Source: Chryseobacterium echinoideorum
GTDB taxonomy: Bacteria > Bacteroidota > Bacteroidia > Flavobacteriales > Weeksellaceae
Length of the DNA stretch: 64,000 nucleotides
Reading direction: 5' to 3'
Assembly: GCF_007474535.1 (NCBI RefSeq)
Contig: NZ_VKNW01000002.1
Location: forward strand, 186,001-250,000
Shown: piece by piece, positions 1-8,510 of the stretch
How positions within the stretch are numbered: position 1 is the stretch's first letter
Layout of the letters: each line of letters opens with the position of its first letter
The notes under the pieces: generated by a model
What the model was told of the DNA's origin: nothing
Databases searched by the model: none
What the model saw: only the letters and a program-made list of their open reading frames with translations
Made by a program: the position numbers and the translations under genes

Positions 1-1014
1 GCTTTCATCTATTACCATTAGAAAATCTTTAGGGAAATAATCTAAAAGGCAGAATGGTCGTGATCCGGGAATTCTTCCGTCCAGATATCGGGAATAATTT
101 TCAATTCCTGAGCAATAACCCAGTTCTTTAATCATTTCAAGATCAAGCTCGGTACGTTCCTGAAGTCTTTTTGCTTCAAGCGGTTTTTCGATAGAACCGA
201 AAAAATCAACTTGTTTTACCAGATCGTCCTGTATGTTTCTTATCGCTCCGTTTAATGTTTCTTTTGAGGTCACAAAAAGATTGGCAGGATAAATCTGAAT
301 CTGTTCAAAATTGGACGTTACATTTCCTGAAACCGGATCAAAACTTTGGATTTTTTCTATTTCGTCACCAAAAAACTGAATTCTTACTCCGTTATCCGCA
401 TATGCCGGAAAAACATCTACTACATCGCCTTTTACCCTGAATGTACCTCTTTGGAAGTCTCCTAAGGTTCTGGAATATAGCGCATTAACTAAAGAGTGGA
501 GTAGGGATGTTCTTGTGGTTTTTTCACCAATAGCCAGTGAAATCAAAGATTTATGAAATTCTGACGGATTTCCGATACCGTAAATACATGAAACTGAGGC
601 TACAATCAGTACATCTCTTCTTCCTGAAAGCAAACTTGCAGTGGCTGAAAGTCTTAATTTTTCAACCTCTTCGTTGATGCTGAGATCTTTTTCTATATAA
701 GTTCCCGAACTTGCAATATAGGCTTCAGGCTGATAATAGTCGTAATAACTCACGAAATACTCTACTGCGTTTTCAGGGAAAAATTCTTTGAACTCCATAA
801 AAAGCTGGGCGGCCAAAGTCTTATTGTGTGCCAAAACCAAAGTCGGTTTCTGTACATTATTCACTACATTAGCAATAGTAAAAGTTTTTCCCGAACCTGT
901 TACCCCAAGTAAAGTCTGATATTTTTCACCGATTTCGACCCCTTTTGTCAGTTTTTCAATAGCGGTAGGCTGATCTCCGGTTGGTTTGTATTCTGATTGA
1001 AGATTGAATTTCAT
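1..1014 (-). CDS. uvrB: UvrABC system protein B (5' part, runs off the left edge)
   Basis: The minus strand from the ATG at 1014 reads without a stop to base 1 (338 codons), beginning [19 protein letters not shown]. The Walker A loop LGVTGSGKT and the UvrB hairpin segment with [10 protein letters not shown] are both visible. Further on come the conserved stretches ending in [16 protein letters not shown] and the Walker B-like MVIDES at the edge. UvrB is the helicase-fold subunit of nucleotide excision repair: it is loaded by UvrA, verifies damage and recruits UvrC. The C-terminal half, including the later helicase motifs and the UvrC-binding domain, lies outside the window. It is transcribed in the same direction as the M56/BlaI pair but is separated from it by a terminator-like hairpin. 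Identification is firm. Confidence 0.97.
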   Translation of the reverse strand, partial: MKFNLQSEYKPTGDQPTAIEKLTKGVEIGEKYQTLLGVTGSGKTFTIANVVNNVQKPTLVLAHNKTLAAQLFMEFKEFFPENAVEYFVSYYDYYQPEAYIASSGTYIEKDLSINEEVEKLRLSATASLLSGRRDVLIVASVSCIYGIGNPSEFHKSLISLAIGEKTTRTSLLHSLVNALYSRTLGDFQRGTFRVKGDVVDVFPAYADNGVRIQFFGDEIEKIQSFDPVSGNVTSNFEQIQIYPANLFVTSKETLNGAIRNIQDDLVKQVDFFGSIEKPLEAKRLQERTELDLEMIKELGYCSGIENYSRYLDGRIPGSRPFCLLDYFPKDFLMVIDES

Positions 1015-1031
1015 ACAACAAATTTAGGAAA

Positions 1032-1055
1032 TAAAAAAGAGTTCGAATCGGACTC
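1032..1055 (-). terminator. Terminator-like hairpin after the M56 gene
   Basis: Read on the minus strand, GAGTCCGATTCGAACTC folds into a short imperfect hairpin and is followed directly by TTTTTT. It lies just after the M56 peptidase stop and before uvrB, so it probably ends the BlaI/M56 transcript. Confidence 0.6.
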
Positions 1056-1065
1056 CTCAATATAA

Positions 1066-2508
1066 TTATTGTGCTTTTTTAGGATTTTCAAAATGTAAAG
1101 CCATCGGTAGACTAAATGCAGTTCTCACAGGTTTTCCATCATCGGTTGCGGGCTTCCACAATGTTTCTCCTAATGCTAATCTGACTGATCTTTCTGCTTC
1201 CTTATTAAAATCTTCATGGGTACCTTTTCCAATTATTTTTTCTACTTTCCCTTTTTCATCAATGGTTATATAGACGGTAGATTTTAGAGTTTCTTGGTCA
1301 TTTTTGATATAAGAGGCATCAAATATTTCTATTGCTTTTTTTCTTATGTTTGATACTCCGCCCGGAAATTCTGCCTGTATAAATTTTGCTGACGGGGGTG
1401 GAGGCGGAGGAATGGAAGACTCACTGTTTGTAATAATATTTTCCTCAGTTTTCGCATTTGCTTCTTGTCGGGGTTTTATTGTGTCTTTTTTTGTTTGTAA
1501 TAAAAATTCACCTGTATCACTTTCTTTAAACTTAATACTGATATCTTTTTTTGCATCAACATTTCTAGGTTGGTCATAAGCTTCAGAATGATCATATGAC
1601 TGTTTTTTTGCATTTAATATTATTTTTGAATCATCAATTCCAGTATTATCATTCGCATATACTTTTTCGGCAAAAGCGAATGTAAGTACGATAAATACTG
1701 GTAATGCCAGACATTTTTTGGCTGTTGCAAATTTTGAATTCTTTTTTGTCATCATAATAAATCTTTTTTTAGTGTTATTAAAATTAAATTGGTGTATTAA
1801 TTGTAAATTTTGCTGTTTCAGGATTTCCTGTAAAATGAGCTCCTGATAGATTTTTACATTTTTATTTTCTGCAATTACAGCTTCATCAGCGATAAATTCA
1901 TGATTGTTGATAATTGCTTTTTTATAGAAATAAATGAAAGGATTAAACCAGAAAACAGCTTTTACAATTTCTATAAAAAGAATATCGGCTGAATGTTTCT
2001 GTTTAATATGAATTTCCTCATGAAGAAAAATAGAATCATCAATTCTGGAATCCTTAAAATAATTTTCGGAGAGATATATTGTATTCCAAAAGCTAAAAGG
2101 AGCTAAGTCATTTTCAAGAAGAATAATTTTTCTATTTTGATAGGTGGTCTTTCTTCCCTTCAATCTTTTGATTTTAAAAAATGAATATCCAAATTTTAAA
2201 AGTAAAATACCTGTTACTATGCAATTGACAATCAATAAGAAATCTCCATAATCAAAGTTTTCTTCTTGAGATATAATCGGAGTTTGTAAAATTGGTTTTT
2301 CAGCTTCTTCTGTAAAAACAGTTTTTGGGATCTGTTCCTGAACCTGTTGAGTTTCTATGGTAAAAAATGGAATGATTAACGAAAAAACTAAAGCAACAAT
2401 CAAATAATATCTGTTGAAAATGAATGTTCTTTCTTTCGACAGGAATAAATAATAAATACCTAGTAAAAGCCCAGAACAGAGAATTGTTTTTATAAGAATC
2501 GTTTCCAT
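1066..2508 (-). CDS. BlaR1-like M56 family membrane metallopeptidase with TonB-type C-terminus
   Basis: This is a 480-aa integral membrane protein. Hydrophobic segments lie near residues 5-22, 36-50 and 89-110, followed by a cytosolic zinc-protease site HEEIH (residues 163-167, HExxH) typical of the M56/BlaR1 family. A further membrane segment lies near 265-285. The C-terminal ~100 residues (after a PPPPPP tract near 370) contain the FPGG...Y..I.E.GKV...I..GTHE pattern of a TonB C-terminal domain, common in Bacteroidota M56 proteins in place of a penicillin sensor. The protein presumably senses an envelope signal and cleaves the BlaI-type repressor encoded immediately upstream (2 nt gap). The inducing signal cannot be read from the sequence. 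Confidence 0.9.
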   Translation of the reverse strand: METILIKTILCSGLLLGIYYLFLSKERTFIFNRYYLIVALVFSLIIPFFTIETQQVQEQIPKTVFTEEAEKPILQTPIISQEENFDYGDFLLIVNCIVTGILLLKFGYSFFKIKRLKGRKTTYQNRKIILLENDLAPFSFWNTIYLSENYFKDSRIDDSIFLHEEIHIKQKHSADILFIEIVKAVFWFNPFIYFYKKAIINNHEFIADEAVIAENKNVKIYQELILQEILKQQNLQLIHQFNFNNTKKRFIMMTKKNSKFATAKKCLALPVFIVLTFAFAEKVYANDNTGIDDSKIILNAKKQSYDHSEAYDQPRNVDAKKDISIKFKESDTGEFLLQTKKDTIKPRQEANAKTEENIITNSESSIPPPPPPSAKFIQAEFPGGVSNIRKKAIEIFDASYIKNDQETLKSTVYITIDEKGKVEKIIGKGTHEDFNKEAERSVRLALGETLWKPATDDGKPVRTAFSLPMALHFENPKKAQ

Positions 2509-2510
2509 GA

Positions 2511-2882
2511 TTAGTCTTTTATTTCTTTATCAATAATATCACGGAGTTCTTTCAGCTGTGTTTGTGTCAGTTTTGAATTAGAAGTAAAGAATGAGGCAAA
2601 CTGTGTTACAGAGCTGTTGAAAAAACGGTCAATCATAGAAGTCATTTCTTCCTTGAAATATTCGGTTTTTGCTACTTTCGGGAAGTATTCGCGCGAATTT
2701 CCATAAACTTTAAATCCTACAAGATTTTTGTTCTGCATTCTTTTGAGAAGTGTTGCAACGGTGGTTGCAGCGGGTTTCGGATCAGGATAAGATTCCAGGA
2801 TATCTTTCATAAAAGCTTTTTCTTTTTCCCAAAGAAAATCCATCAGAATTTTTTCGGAATTGGTCAGTTTTATTTCTTTCAT
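2511..2882 (-). CDS. BlaI/MecI/CopY family transcriptional repressor
   Basis: This 123-aa protein has the compact winged-helix plus C-terminal dimerisation helix layout of the BlaI/MecI family. It starts with LTNSEKILMDFLWEKEKAFMKDI and continues with the recognition-helix region AATTVATLLKRMQNKNLV. It is the first gene of a two-gene operon with the M56 peptidase. A near-perfect BlaI/MecI-type operator overlaps its promoter (2905-2918), so autorepression relieved by proteolysis is the expected logic. Beta-lactam involvement is not shown, because no beta-lactamase is nearby. Confidence 0.93.
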   Translation of the reverse strand: MKEIKLTNSEKILMDFLWEKEKAFMKDILESYPDPKPAATTVATLLKRMQNKNLVGFKVYGNSREYFPKVAKTEYFKEEMTSMIDRFFNSSVTQFASFFTSNSKLTQTQLKELRDIIDKEIKD

Positions 2883-2904
2883 GTTCTACAATTTTTAAAT
2901 TTAT

Positions 2905-2918
2905 TCTACAAATGTAGA
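2905..2918. promoter_or_regulatory. BlaI/MecI-type operator
   Basis: The sequence TCTACAAATGTAGA is a perfect inverted repeat (TCTACA, 2-nt centre, TGTAGA) containing the family core TACAnnTGTA. A half-site TTCTACA lies at 2884-2890. It overlaps the -7 element of the repressor's own promoter. Confidence 0.8.
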
Positions 2919-2939
2919 GATTAGTTTTTATTGTGCAAA
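2909..2939 (-). promoter_or_regulatory. Promoter of the blaI-M56 operon
   Basis: On the minus strand, TTTG (2936-2939) is followed by exactly 19 nt and then TACATTTG (2909-2916). This matches the Bacteroidota -33/-7 consensus TTTG-N19-TAnnTTTG. The operator palindrome covers the -7 box. Confidence 0.75.
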
Positions 2940-2991
2940 TTTTATGGCATTATTTTTCCACTTATCAAAAAAACGAATCTTAAATATTATT

Positions 2992-4191
2992 ATGAAAAAA
3001 CTACTCTTACCTATTTTGATGGCATCTGCCACAACCATTGTATCGTGTCAGGGAAAAGGAAAACCAAGTGAGCCATCTGCAAAAGAAGAAAAACCCAACA
3101 CCAACTACCAACCTGCTTTCGAAGGACAGACCAGAATTACTCCCGTAAAAACCTCAACTCCATATAATGTAGAAGTTTTGAATACGTCTTTGGGAAAACC
3201 TTGGGGAATCATCAATCTTCCTGACGGACGTTTTTTAATTACCGAGAAATCAGGCTTTATGAATGTTGTTTCTGCTGACGGAAAACAAGTTTCAAAAATT
3301 GAAGGCTTTCCTGAAGTAGATTCCAAAGGGCAGGGTGGAATGCTTGATGTAGCTCTTGATCCTGACTTTAAAACGAATAACATGATATTCTTCGTTTTTT
3401 CTGAACCTTACGGTGAGGGAAACTTAACGTCTGTTGCAAAAGGAAAACTTTCTGCAGATATGAAGAATATTTCTGATGTAAAAGTGATTTTCCGTGCTAC
3501 TCCTTCTTATGATGGAGATAAGCATTACGGTAGCCGGCTTGTTTTTGATAAAGACGGAAACCTTTTTGTGAGCACCGGAGAAAGATCTGATAAGGTGACA
3601 AGAGTATATGCCCAGAAAACAGATAATTATTTAGGAAAAATTTTAAAAATAACGAAAGATGGAAAACCTGCTCCCGGAAATCCATTCATTGGGAAAGAGG
3701 GCTATAAGCCGGAAATCTATGCTTTCGGAATCCGTAGTCCGCAAGGTCTTGCTTTAGATGAGAAAGGTCAGCTTTGGGATATTGAAATGGGACCGAGAGG
3801 CGGTGATGAAATTAATTTGATTCAACCCGGAAAAAATTACGGATGGGGTGATGTAACTTATGGTATTGAATATAACGGCGACAAGATCAATAACGGAACA
3901 ACCCAAAAAGAAGGAACAGAACAGCCTGTTTACTATTGGGATCCTGTAGTTTCTCCAAGTGGAGTCACTTTTTACAACGGAAATATTGAAGAATGGAAAA
4001 ACAACCTTTTCATTGCCTGTCTCAGCGGACAGCATATTAACAGAATTGTTCTGAAAAATAATAAAGTTGTAGGTGAAGAACGCCTTTTATTAGATCAAAA
4101 AGAAAGATTTCGTGATGTTTTGAGTGCTATGGACGGAAATCTTTACGGTATTACCGACAGTGGAAAATTATATAAAATTTCCAGAAAATAA
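2992..4191 (+). CDS. PQQ-dependent sugar dehydrogenase-like lipoprotein (glucose/sorbosone dehydrogenase family)
   Basis: I chose the start at 2992 because it gives a clean lipoprotein signal (MKKLLLPILMASATTIVSC, lipobox Cys at residue 19). The in-frame ATG at 2944 would add a non-signal extension. The mature protein is a soluble-GDH-type six-bladed beta-propeller. Recognisable stretches are LGKPWGIINLPDGRFLITEKSG, DGDKHYGSRLVFDKDGNLFVS, AFGIRSPQGLALDE and GPRGGDEINLIQPGKNYGWG. Family members oxidise aldose sugars with PQQ; the true substrate here is unknown. It is divergently placed from the BlaI operon and probably anchored in the envelope. Confidence 0.88.
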   Translation: MKKLLLPILMASATTIVSCQGKGKPSEPSAKEEKPNTNYQPAFEGQTRITPVKTSTPYNVEVLNTSLGKPWGIINLPDGRFLITEKSGFMNVVSADGKQVSKIEGFPEVDSKGQGGMLDVALDPDFKTNNMIFFVFSEPYGEGNLTSVAKGKLSADMKNISDVKVIFRATPSYDGDKHYGSRLVFDKDGNLFVSTGERSDKVTRVYAQKTDNYLGKILKITKDGKPAPGNPFIGKEGYKPEIYAFGIRSPQGLALDEKGQLWDIEMGPRGGDEINLIQPGKNYGWGDVTYGIEYNGDKINNGTTQKEGTEQPVYYWDPVVSPSGVTFYNGNIEEWKNNLFIACLSGQHINRIVLKNNKVVGEERLLLDQKERFRDVLSAMDGNLYGITDSGKLYKISRK

Positions 4192-4251
4192 ATTCTTGCT
4201 TAATCAAATCGATATGTAATTCCGGTGCAGATAAATATTATGCACAGGAAA

Positions 4252-4290
4252 TAAAAATCCCTTTCATGAAAATGATAGGGATATTTATTT
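4252..4290. terminator. Bidirectional terminator between convergent genes
   Basis: ATCCCTTTCAT / ATGATAGGGAT form a hairpin with one mismatch, flanked by A-rich sequence on the left and ATTTATTT on the right. It separates the sugar dehydrogenase from hemE. Confidence 0.65.
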
Positions 4291-4315
4291 AAAGCTATTT
4301 TAGTAAGTATAAATG

Positions 4316-5347
4316 TTAATTACTTGGTTTCCATTCCACAACTGCTCTGATAAAAGCTTCCGCATTTTCTACCGGAATATTGGGTAAAATTCCGTGTCCC
4401 AGATTAGCAATGTATCGGTCTTTTCCAAAGCGATTAATCATTTCGGTAACCATTTTTTTAATAGTTTCGGGACTCGAATGTAATCTTGCAGGATCAAAAT
4501 TTCCCTGTAAGGTAATTGAATTATTGGTAAGCTTTCTTGCTGTTTCCGGACTTACTGTCCAGTCTACGCCCAATGCGGAAGCATTAGAATTTGTCATATC
4601 TTCCAATGCAAACCAGCATCCTTTTCCGAAAACGACAACGTGCGTCAGCGGACTTAAAGCATCTACAATCTGGTTAATATATTGCCATGAAAATTCCTGA
4701 TAATCAATAGGAGAAAGCATTCCGCCCCAGGAATCAAAAACCTGAACGGCAGATACACCTTTTTCTACCTTTCTCTTTAAATAAGCAATGGTGGTATCGG
4801 TAATTTTCTGAAGCAGTAAATGTGCCGCTTCCGGTTGTTGGAAACAGAAAGATTTTGCAATATCAAACGCTTTGCTTCCTTTTCCTTCCACACAATAGCA
4901 AAGAATGGTCCAAGGAGAGCCGGCAAAACCAATCAGAGGAATCTCGTTGTCTAATTTCTGTAAAGTAAGTTCTATTGCATCAAAAACGTATCCTAAAGTT
5001 TCATTCACATCGGGAACAGCAACATTCTGTACATCTTCCATGGTTCTGATCGGGTTATCCAGCCACGGACCAACAGATTCTTTCATTTTAAAATCAATTC
5101 CCATCGCCTGTGGAACGACCAGAATATCAGAAAATAAAATCGCTGCATCTAAAGGAAACCTTCTGATCGGCTGTACAGTTATTTCCGAAGCCAATTCCGG
5201 GGTCTGACATCTTGTGAAAAAGTCGTACTGATCACGGAGTGCGATAAATTCCGGCAAATATCTTCCTGCCTGTCTCATCATCCAAACCGGTGGTCTTTCT
5301 ACGGTTTCTCCACGAAGTGCTTTTAAGTATAGGTCGTTTTTAATCAT
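4316..5347 (-). CDS. hemE: Uroporphyrinogen decarboxylase
   Basis: The enzyme decarboxylates the four acetate side chains of uroporphyrinogen III to give coproporphyrinogen III in the cytoplasm. The N-terminal signature [17 protein letters not shown] is present, as are [35 protein letters not shown] and [17 protein letters not shown]. At 343 aa it has normal length. I start it at the ATG at 5347 ([14 protein letters not shown]), nine codons inside the longest reading frame, because the conserved family N-terminus begins there. It follows hemD by 41 nt and is the last gene of the heme group in this window. Confidence 0.97.
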   Translation of the reverse strand: MIKNDLYLKALRGETVERPPVWMMRQAGRYLPEFIALRDQYDFFTRCQTPELASEITVQPIRRFPLDAAILFSDILVVPQAMGIDFKMKESVGPWLDNPIRTMEDVQNVAVPDVNETLGYVFDAIELTLQKLDNEIPLIGFAGSPWTILCYCVEGKGSKAFDIAKSFCFQQPEAAHLLLQKITDTTIAYLKRKVEKGVSAVQVFDSWGGMLSPIDYQEFSWQYINQIVDALSPLTHVVVFGKGCWFALEDMTNSNASALGVDWTVSPETARKLTNNSITLQGNFDPARLHSSPETIKKMVTEMINRFGKDRYIANLGHGILPNIPVENAEAFIRAVVEWKPSN

Positions 5348-5388
5348 ATATAATTGATGGTTGTTGGTTTTCACTAAGTGTTTTTAGG

Positions 5389-6069
5389 CTAAATCTTTTT
5401 TAAATTGCTTCTGATAATTGATAACAGATTTAACAAAGTATTTTGTTTGCTTGTGAAAATCTCAGATTTTGTATGTTTTTTTAATTCCTTAGAGGTAGTT
5501 TCTCCAATCGAAAAAAGAGTGGCAGCTTCTAAAGAGTTATTTTTTGCAAAACTACGAACTCCGCTTGGGCTAAAAAAAACTATTGCGTGATATTTCTCAT
5601 TTATTACAGGGTAAAGTTCTTCTGTTTCATAAACTGTGACTTTTTTATACTCAATATTCTGCAGCGGAAGCTCTCTGTCTAAAACATCTAAAGCTAAATT
5701 TCCGCAAAAATGAATGAATTTTTCGTGCGCACAGTTTTCAGTAATAAACTTAGATAAAGTTTCTGCATTTTTCAAAACTTTGAAGGTACCGAAACCGTTT
5801 TTGCGGAGTTCTTTTTTCGTTTTTTCTCCTACACAGTAGATTTTATTGTAGTTTTTGGCTGTGAAATCTTCGTTTGGCTGAAACTTATTTTCAAAAAATG
5901 CCTTTACACCGTTTAAGCTTGTGAAAATTAAAGATCGATCTTTTAAATCAAAACTTTTCACGGGAAGTGATTTCGTTTTTATTACCTCTATATAATCTGC
6001 CGAAATATCATTTCCTAACTTGTCGGAAATGTATTTTGGATCAATTTTTTTGGTAAATAAAATGTTCAT
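5389..6069 (-). CDS. hemD: Uroporphyrinogen-III synthase
   Basis: At 226 aa it shows the weakly conserved two-domain HemD pattern: FTSLNGVKAFFE in the first domain, YCVGEKTKKELRKNGF, and the second-domain segment VFFSPSGVRSFAKNN with GETTSKELKK. HemD cyclises hydroxymethylbilane, inverting ring D. Sequence identity within the family is low, but its position directly upstream of hemE and the paired G(E)xT motifs make the call solid. It is separated from hemC by two peptidoglycan-type genes, which is unusual. Confidence 0.92.
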   Translation of the reverse strand: MNILFTKKIDPKYISDKLGNDISADYIEVIKTKSLPVKSFDLKDRSLIFTSLNGVKAFFENKFQPNEDFTAKNYNKIYCVGEKTKKELRKNGFGTFKVLKNAETLSKFITENCAHEKFIHFCGNLALDVLDRELPLQNIEYKKVTVYETEELYPVINEKYHAIVFFSPSGVRSFAKNNSLEAATLFSIGETTSKELKKHTKSEIFTSKQNTLLNLLSIIRSNLKKI

Positions 6070-6090
6070 TGTTTTGTTTATTCTAAAAGA

Positions 6091-6180
6091 TTTTAATGCA
6101 AAGTCCGCAAAGATTTTCTTTTAAATTATTGAGAATATTTTTCGTTCGCAAAGGTGTTACATCAGCAAAGAGCGTAAAGT
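6091..6180. repeat. Probable dispersed intergenic repeat
   Basis: The spacer between hemD and the amidase contains GCAAAGTCCGCAAAG on the left and GCAAAGAGCGTAAAG on the right, separated by an A/T-rich centre with TTCGTTCGCAAAGG. This resembles an interspersed repeat I remember from Flavobacteriia intergenic regions. No second copy was seen in this window, so its status rests on memory and on the internal repetition. Confidence 0.4.
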
Positions 6181-6193
6181 TTTTTGGTATTAA

Positions 6194-6850
6194 TTATGGT
6201 TTATCTTTTAATTTTAAATCAGAAACCTTCTCTCTGACTTTGGTCATGAAATCTTTTCCCGGGTCTTCTTTTCCTGTGAAGTATTTTGCGTCAGATTCTT
6301 TCCAAAATTTAGAATTTCTGAAAACACCATATTCCGAGTGTCCGATGAGGTATTCTATTTTATATTTTTGAGCTAAATATCTTACCAACTGTGCGTTTGC
6401 AGTAACTTGTTTCTCCGTAAGAGGCTGCTTTTTGCTTCCTATATTTTCAACTCCGATGGCGCAGTAGTTTAAGCCTATTGTGTGTCTCGCAAACATATTC
6501 GGTTCCATCAGCTGATAAATCGTTCCGTCTCTGTCTATGATAAATTGTGATGTAACATTTAGTGTACTTTGCTTTTTTAAAGTATTTCTGGAGTTTTCAA
6601 GATGAGTTTTGTTGAAATATTTATAGTTGCTTTCAACGGTTCCGCCTGCAGTGTAATGCAAAACAATCATTTTAGGATTGATCACGGGAGTTTTTTGTAT
6701 TAAACCATGATGATCCTTCAGATATTCAAGGCTCAGTCTTACTCTCTCCTCGTTATAACTGATGGGTTTACTGATGATTTTAATTTCGCCTTTCTGTGCC
6801 ACTGAAAAGCCGCCCATCAATAAAAACACAAAGTAGATCAAGTTTTTCAT
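6194..6850 (-). CDS. N-acetylmuramoyl-L-alanine amidase (Amidase_2 / PGRP fold), secreted
   Basis: The start at ATG 6850 yields a signal peptide (MKNLIYFVFLLMGGFSVAQ), whereas the longer frame would overlap the preceding gene. The zinc-amidase motifs are visible: MIVLHYTAGG (first zinc His), ARHTIGLNYCAIGVENIG, and LIGHSEYG (second His). The enzyme cleaves the MurNAc-L-Ala bond of peptidoglycan in the periplasm. It sits 5 nt after the DUF1287 gene, so the two form a cell-wall pair inserted in the heme gene order. Confidence 0.93.
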   Translation of the reverse strand: MKNLIYFVFLLMGGFSVAQKGEIKIISKPISYNEERVRLSLEYLKDHHGLIQKTPVINPKMIVLHYTAGGTVESNYKYFNKTHLENSRNTLKKQSTLNVTSQFIIDRDGTIYQLMEPNMFARHTIGLNYCAIGVENIGSKKQPLTEKQVTANAQLVRYLAQKYKIEYLIGHSEYGVFRNSKFWKESDAKYFTGKEDPGKDFMTKVREKVSDLKLKDKP

Positions 6851-6855
6851 ATCAT

Positions 6856-7437
6856 TTATTTCTGATATTGATAATGTCCTGTAACAGTAAAATTGAACAA
6901 GCAATCTTCAATCACTTGTCCGCCACCAATATTATGAACAATTAAATATCTTTTTCCGTCTGCAGATTTTTTGTTGATCACAATTCCGATATGCGTTAAA
7001 TTTCCCGGAAGAAGCCATGTTACAATATCTCCGGGAACATACAATGTGGGATTCCTCTCAATAGGCTTAGATTTGCCAAATTTAGCAAAGAAAACCTGCA
7101 GGTTGGGCACTCTTCTGTGATCAATATTGGTATCTGGTTTTTTCAGACCATATTTTTTAGGGTATTTAGAAAAATTTTTCTTCATATCTTCATGTAATTC
7201 TTTCTGAAGATCTATTCCCAACTTTCTGTAGGCACGGATGACGACATCTGTACAAACGCCTTTGTTTGCAGCGACATCCCCATTAGGATATTTGATTGAA
7301 TAATAGGCAGGATCGTAAGTTACTTTATCTTTTGTTAAGCTTACAGCAGCATCAGAAAGCTTTTGAGCAAATGCATTCTGAGCATTTACAGCACAAATAA
7401 AAAACATGAAAATAAATACGGAAAAATACTTTTTCAT
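6856..7437 (-). CDS. DUF1287 family secreted protein (NlpC/P60-like fold)
   Basis: The start at 7437 gives a signal peptide (MKKYFSVFIFMFFICAVNAQ). The mature part has the DUF1287 pattern: KGVCTDVVIRAYRKLGIDLQ (Cys candidate nucleophile), NIDHRRVPNLQVFF, and PGDIVTWLLPGNLTHIGIV with a His, then VHNIGGG. The Cys/His arrangement resembles papain-like cell-wall peptidases, but the family has no settled activity. It is probably co-transcribed with the amidase directly downstream. A 164-nt spacer separates it from hemC, so it may have its own promoter. Confidence 0.88.
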   Translation of the reverse strand: MKKYFSVFIFMFFICAVNAQNAFAQKLSDAAVSLTKDKVTYDPAYYSIKYPNGDVAANKGVCTDVVIRAYRKLGIDLQKELHEDMKKNFSKYPKKYGLKKPDTNIDHRRVPNLQVFFAKFGKSKPIERNPTLYVPGDIVTWLLPGNLTHIGIVINKKSADGKRYLIVHNIGGGQVIEDCLFNFTVTGHYQYQK

Positions 7438-7601
7438 TGACTTAATTTTGATCAGAGACAAATGGGCAAAGTTCAAAAATTAATTTTGAATACTAAGAGA
7501 TTTTAGACATAAAGAAATGTTAAGATTCAGATCAATATAAATTGAGAAGTCTCTTTTAAATAATTAGATGAAAAATATTTAACGCATTCTGTATTAATAG
7601 C

Positions 7602-8510
7602 TTATATTTGTGTTTTAATCTCAGCCATTAGTTCTTTACCTCCATTTTCAAGTACGATATTGGCAAATTTTTCACCGAAATTTTCTTCTTCATTGTATTC
7701 AAAACTTTCGTCGGTTGCAATATAATTTTTTCCGTCCAGCGAGCAGAGTGCTGCTTTAAAGCGGATCTGGTTTTCTACTATTTCTGCAAAAGCACCAATG
7801 GGAGCGGTACAGCCGCCTTCCAGTGTGCTAAGGAAATTTCTTTCGATCTCTACGCAGATTTGTGTTTCTTTGTGAGAAATTTGTTTCAGAATGTCGTTGA
7901 TCTCCTGTTTGTCAGAATGTCCGGCAACGGCAATTACGCCTTGAGACGGCGCAGGAATCATTAAAGGGAGCATTTCGTAATCAATATCCATATTCATCCT
8001 TTTGATTCCGGCCAATGACAAAAGTGTGGCATCAAAATCCTGCTCTTCGAGTTTCTGAAGCCGGGTCTGGATATTGCCTCTGATGTCGGAAAACTCTGCA
8101 TCCGGATAATGTTTGAGCCAGAAAGCTCTCCTTCTTAAACTGCTGGTTGCTAATTTAAGTTCGTGAAATTCTTTATTTTCGGCAGATTTTCTTCTGATGA
8201 GAACATCCTGCGGATAATCTCTTTCGAGGTAGGCGATCAGCTCAATATTTTCCGGAAGTTTAGTCGGTACATCTTTCAAAGAATGAACTGCGATGTCGAT
8301 TTCGTCATTCAACAAAGCAGTATCCAAATCTCTCGTGAAAATGCCCGTAATTCCCAGAGAATATAAAGGCTGATTGAGATTTTTGTCTCCCGAAGAAACA
8401 ATCGGGATGATTTCTGTAAGGTGATTAAGGTTTTGTAAGTGCCTTGCTACTTCTCTTGCCTGCCAAAGTGCAAGTGCCGAATTTCGGGTTCCTATTCTAA
8501 TGCTTTTCAT
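7602..8510 (-). CDS. hemC: Hydroxymethylbilane synthase (porphobilinogen deaminase)
   Basis: Polymerises four porphobilinogens into hydroxymethylbilane. Start MKSIRIGTRNSALALWQA at 8510 matches the family N-terminus and overlaps the 3' end of hemA by 14 nt, indicating translational coupling. Conserved DVAVHSLKDVPT, ATSSLRRRA, and LEGGCTAPIGAFA, with the Cys that carries the dipyrromethane cofactor, are all present. At 302 aa it has normal length. Confidence 0.97.
   Translation of the reverse strand: MKSIRIGTRNSALALWQAREVARHLQNLNHLTEIIPIVSSGDKNLNQPLYSLGITGIFTRDLDTALLNDEIDIAVHSLKDVPTKLPENIELIAYLERDYPQDVLIRRKSAENKEFHELKLATSSLRRRAFWLKHYPDAEFSDIRGNIQTRLQKLEEQDFDATLLSLAGIKRMNMDIDYEMLPLMIPAPSQGVIAVAGHSDKQEINDILKQISHKETQICVEIERNFLSTLEGGCTAPIGAFAEIVENQIRFKAALCSLDGKNYIATDESFEYNEEENFGEKFANIVLENGGKELMAEIKTQI

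Noticed and set aside
1036..1056. GAGTTCGAATC resembles a tRNA T-arm
   Set aside because: No acceptor, D- or anticodon arm surrounds it. It is part of a hairpin followed by a T run on the minus strand, so it is better explained as a terminator.
4380..5207. Plus-strand frames opposite hemE
   Set aside because: They are antisense shadows of a well-conserved enzyme gene and show no protein-family features or start context.
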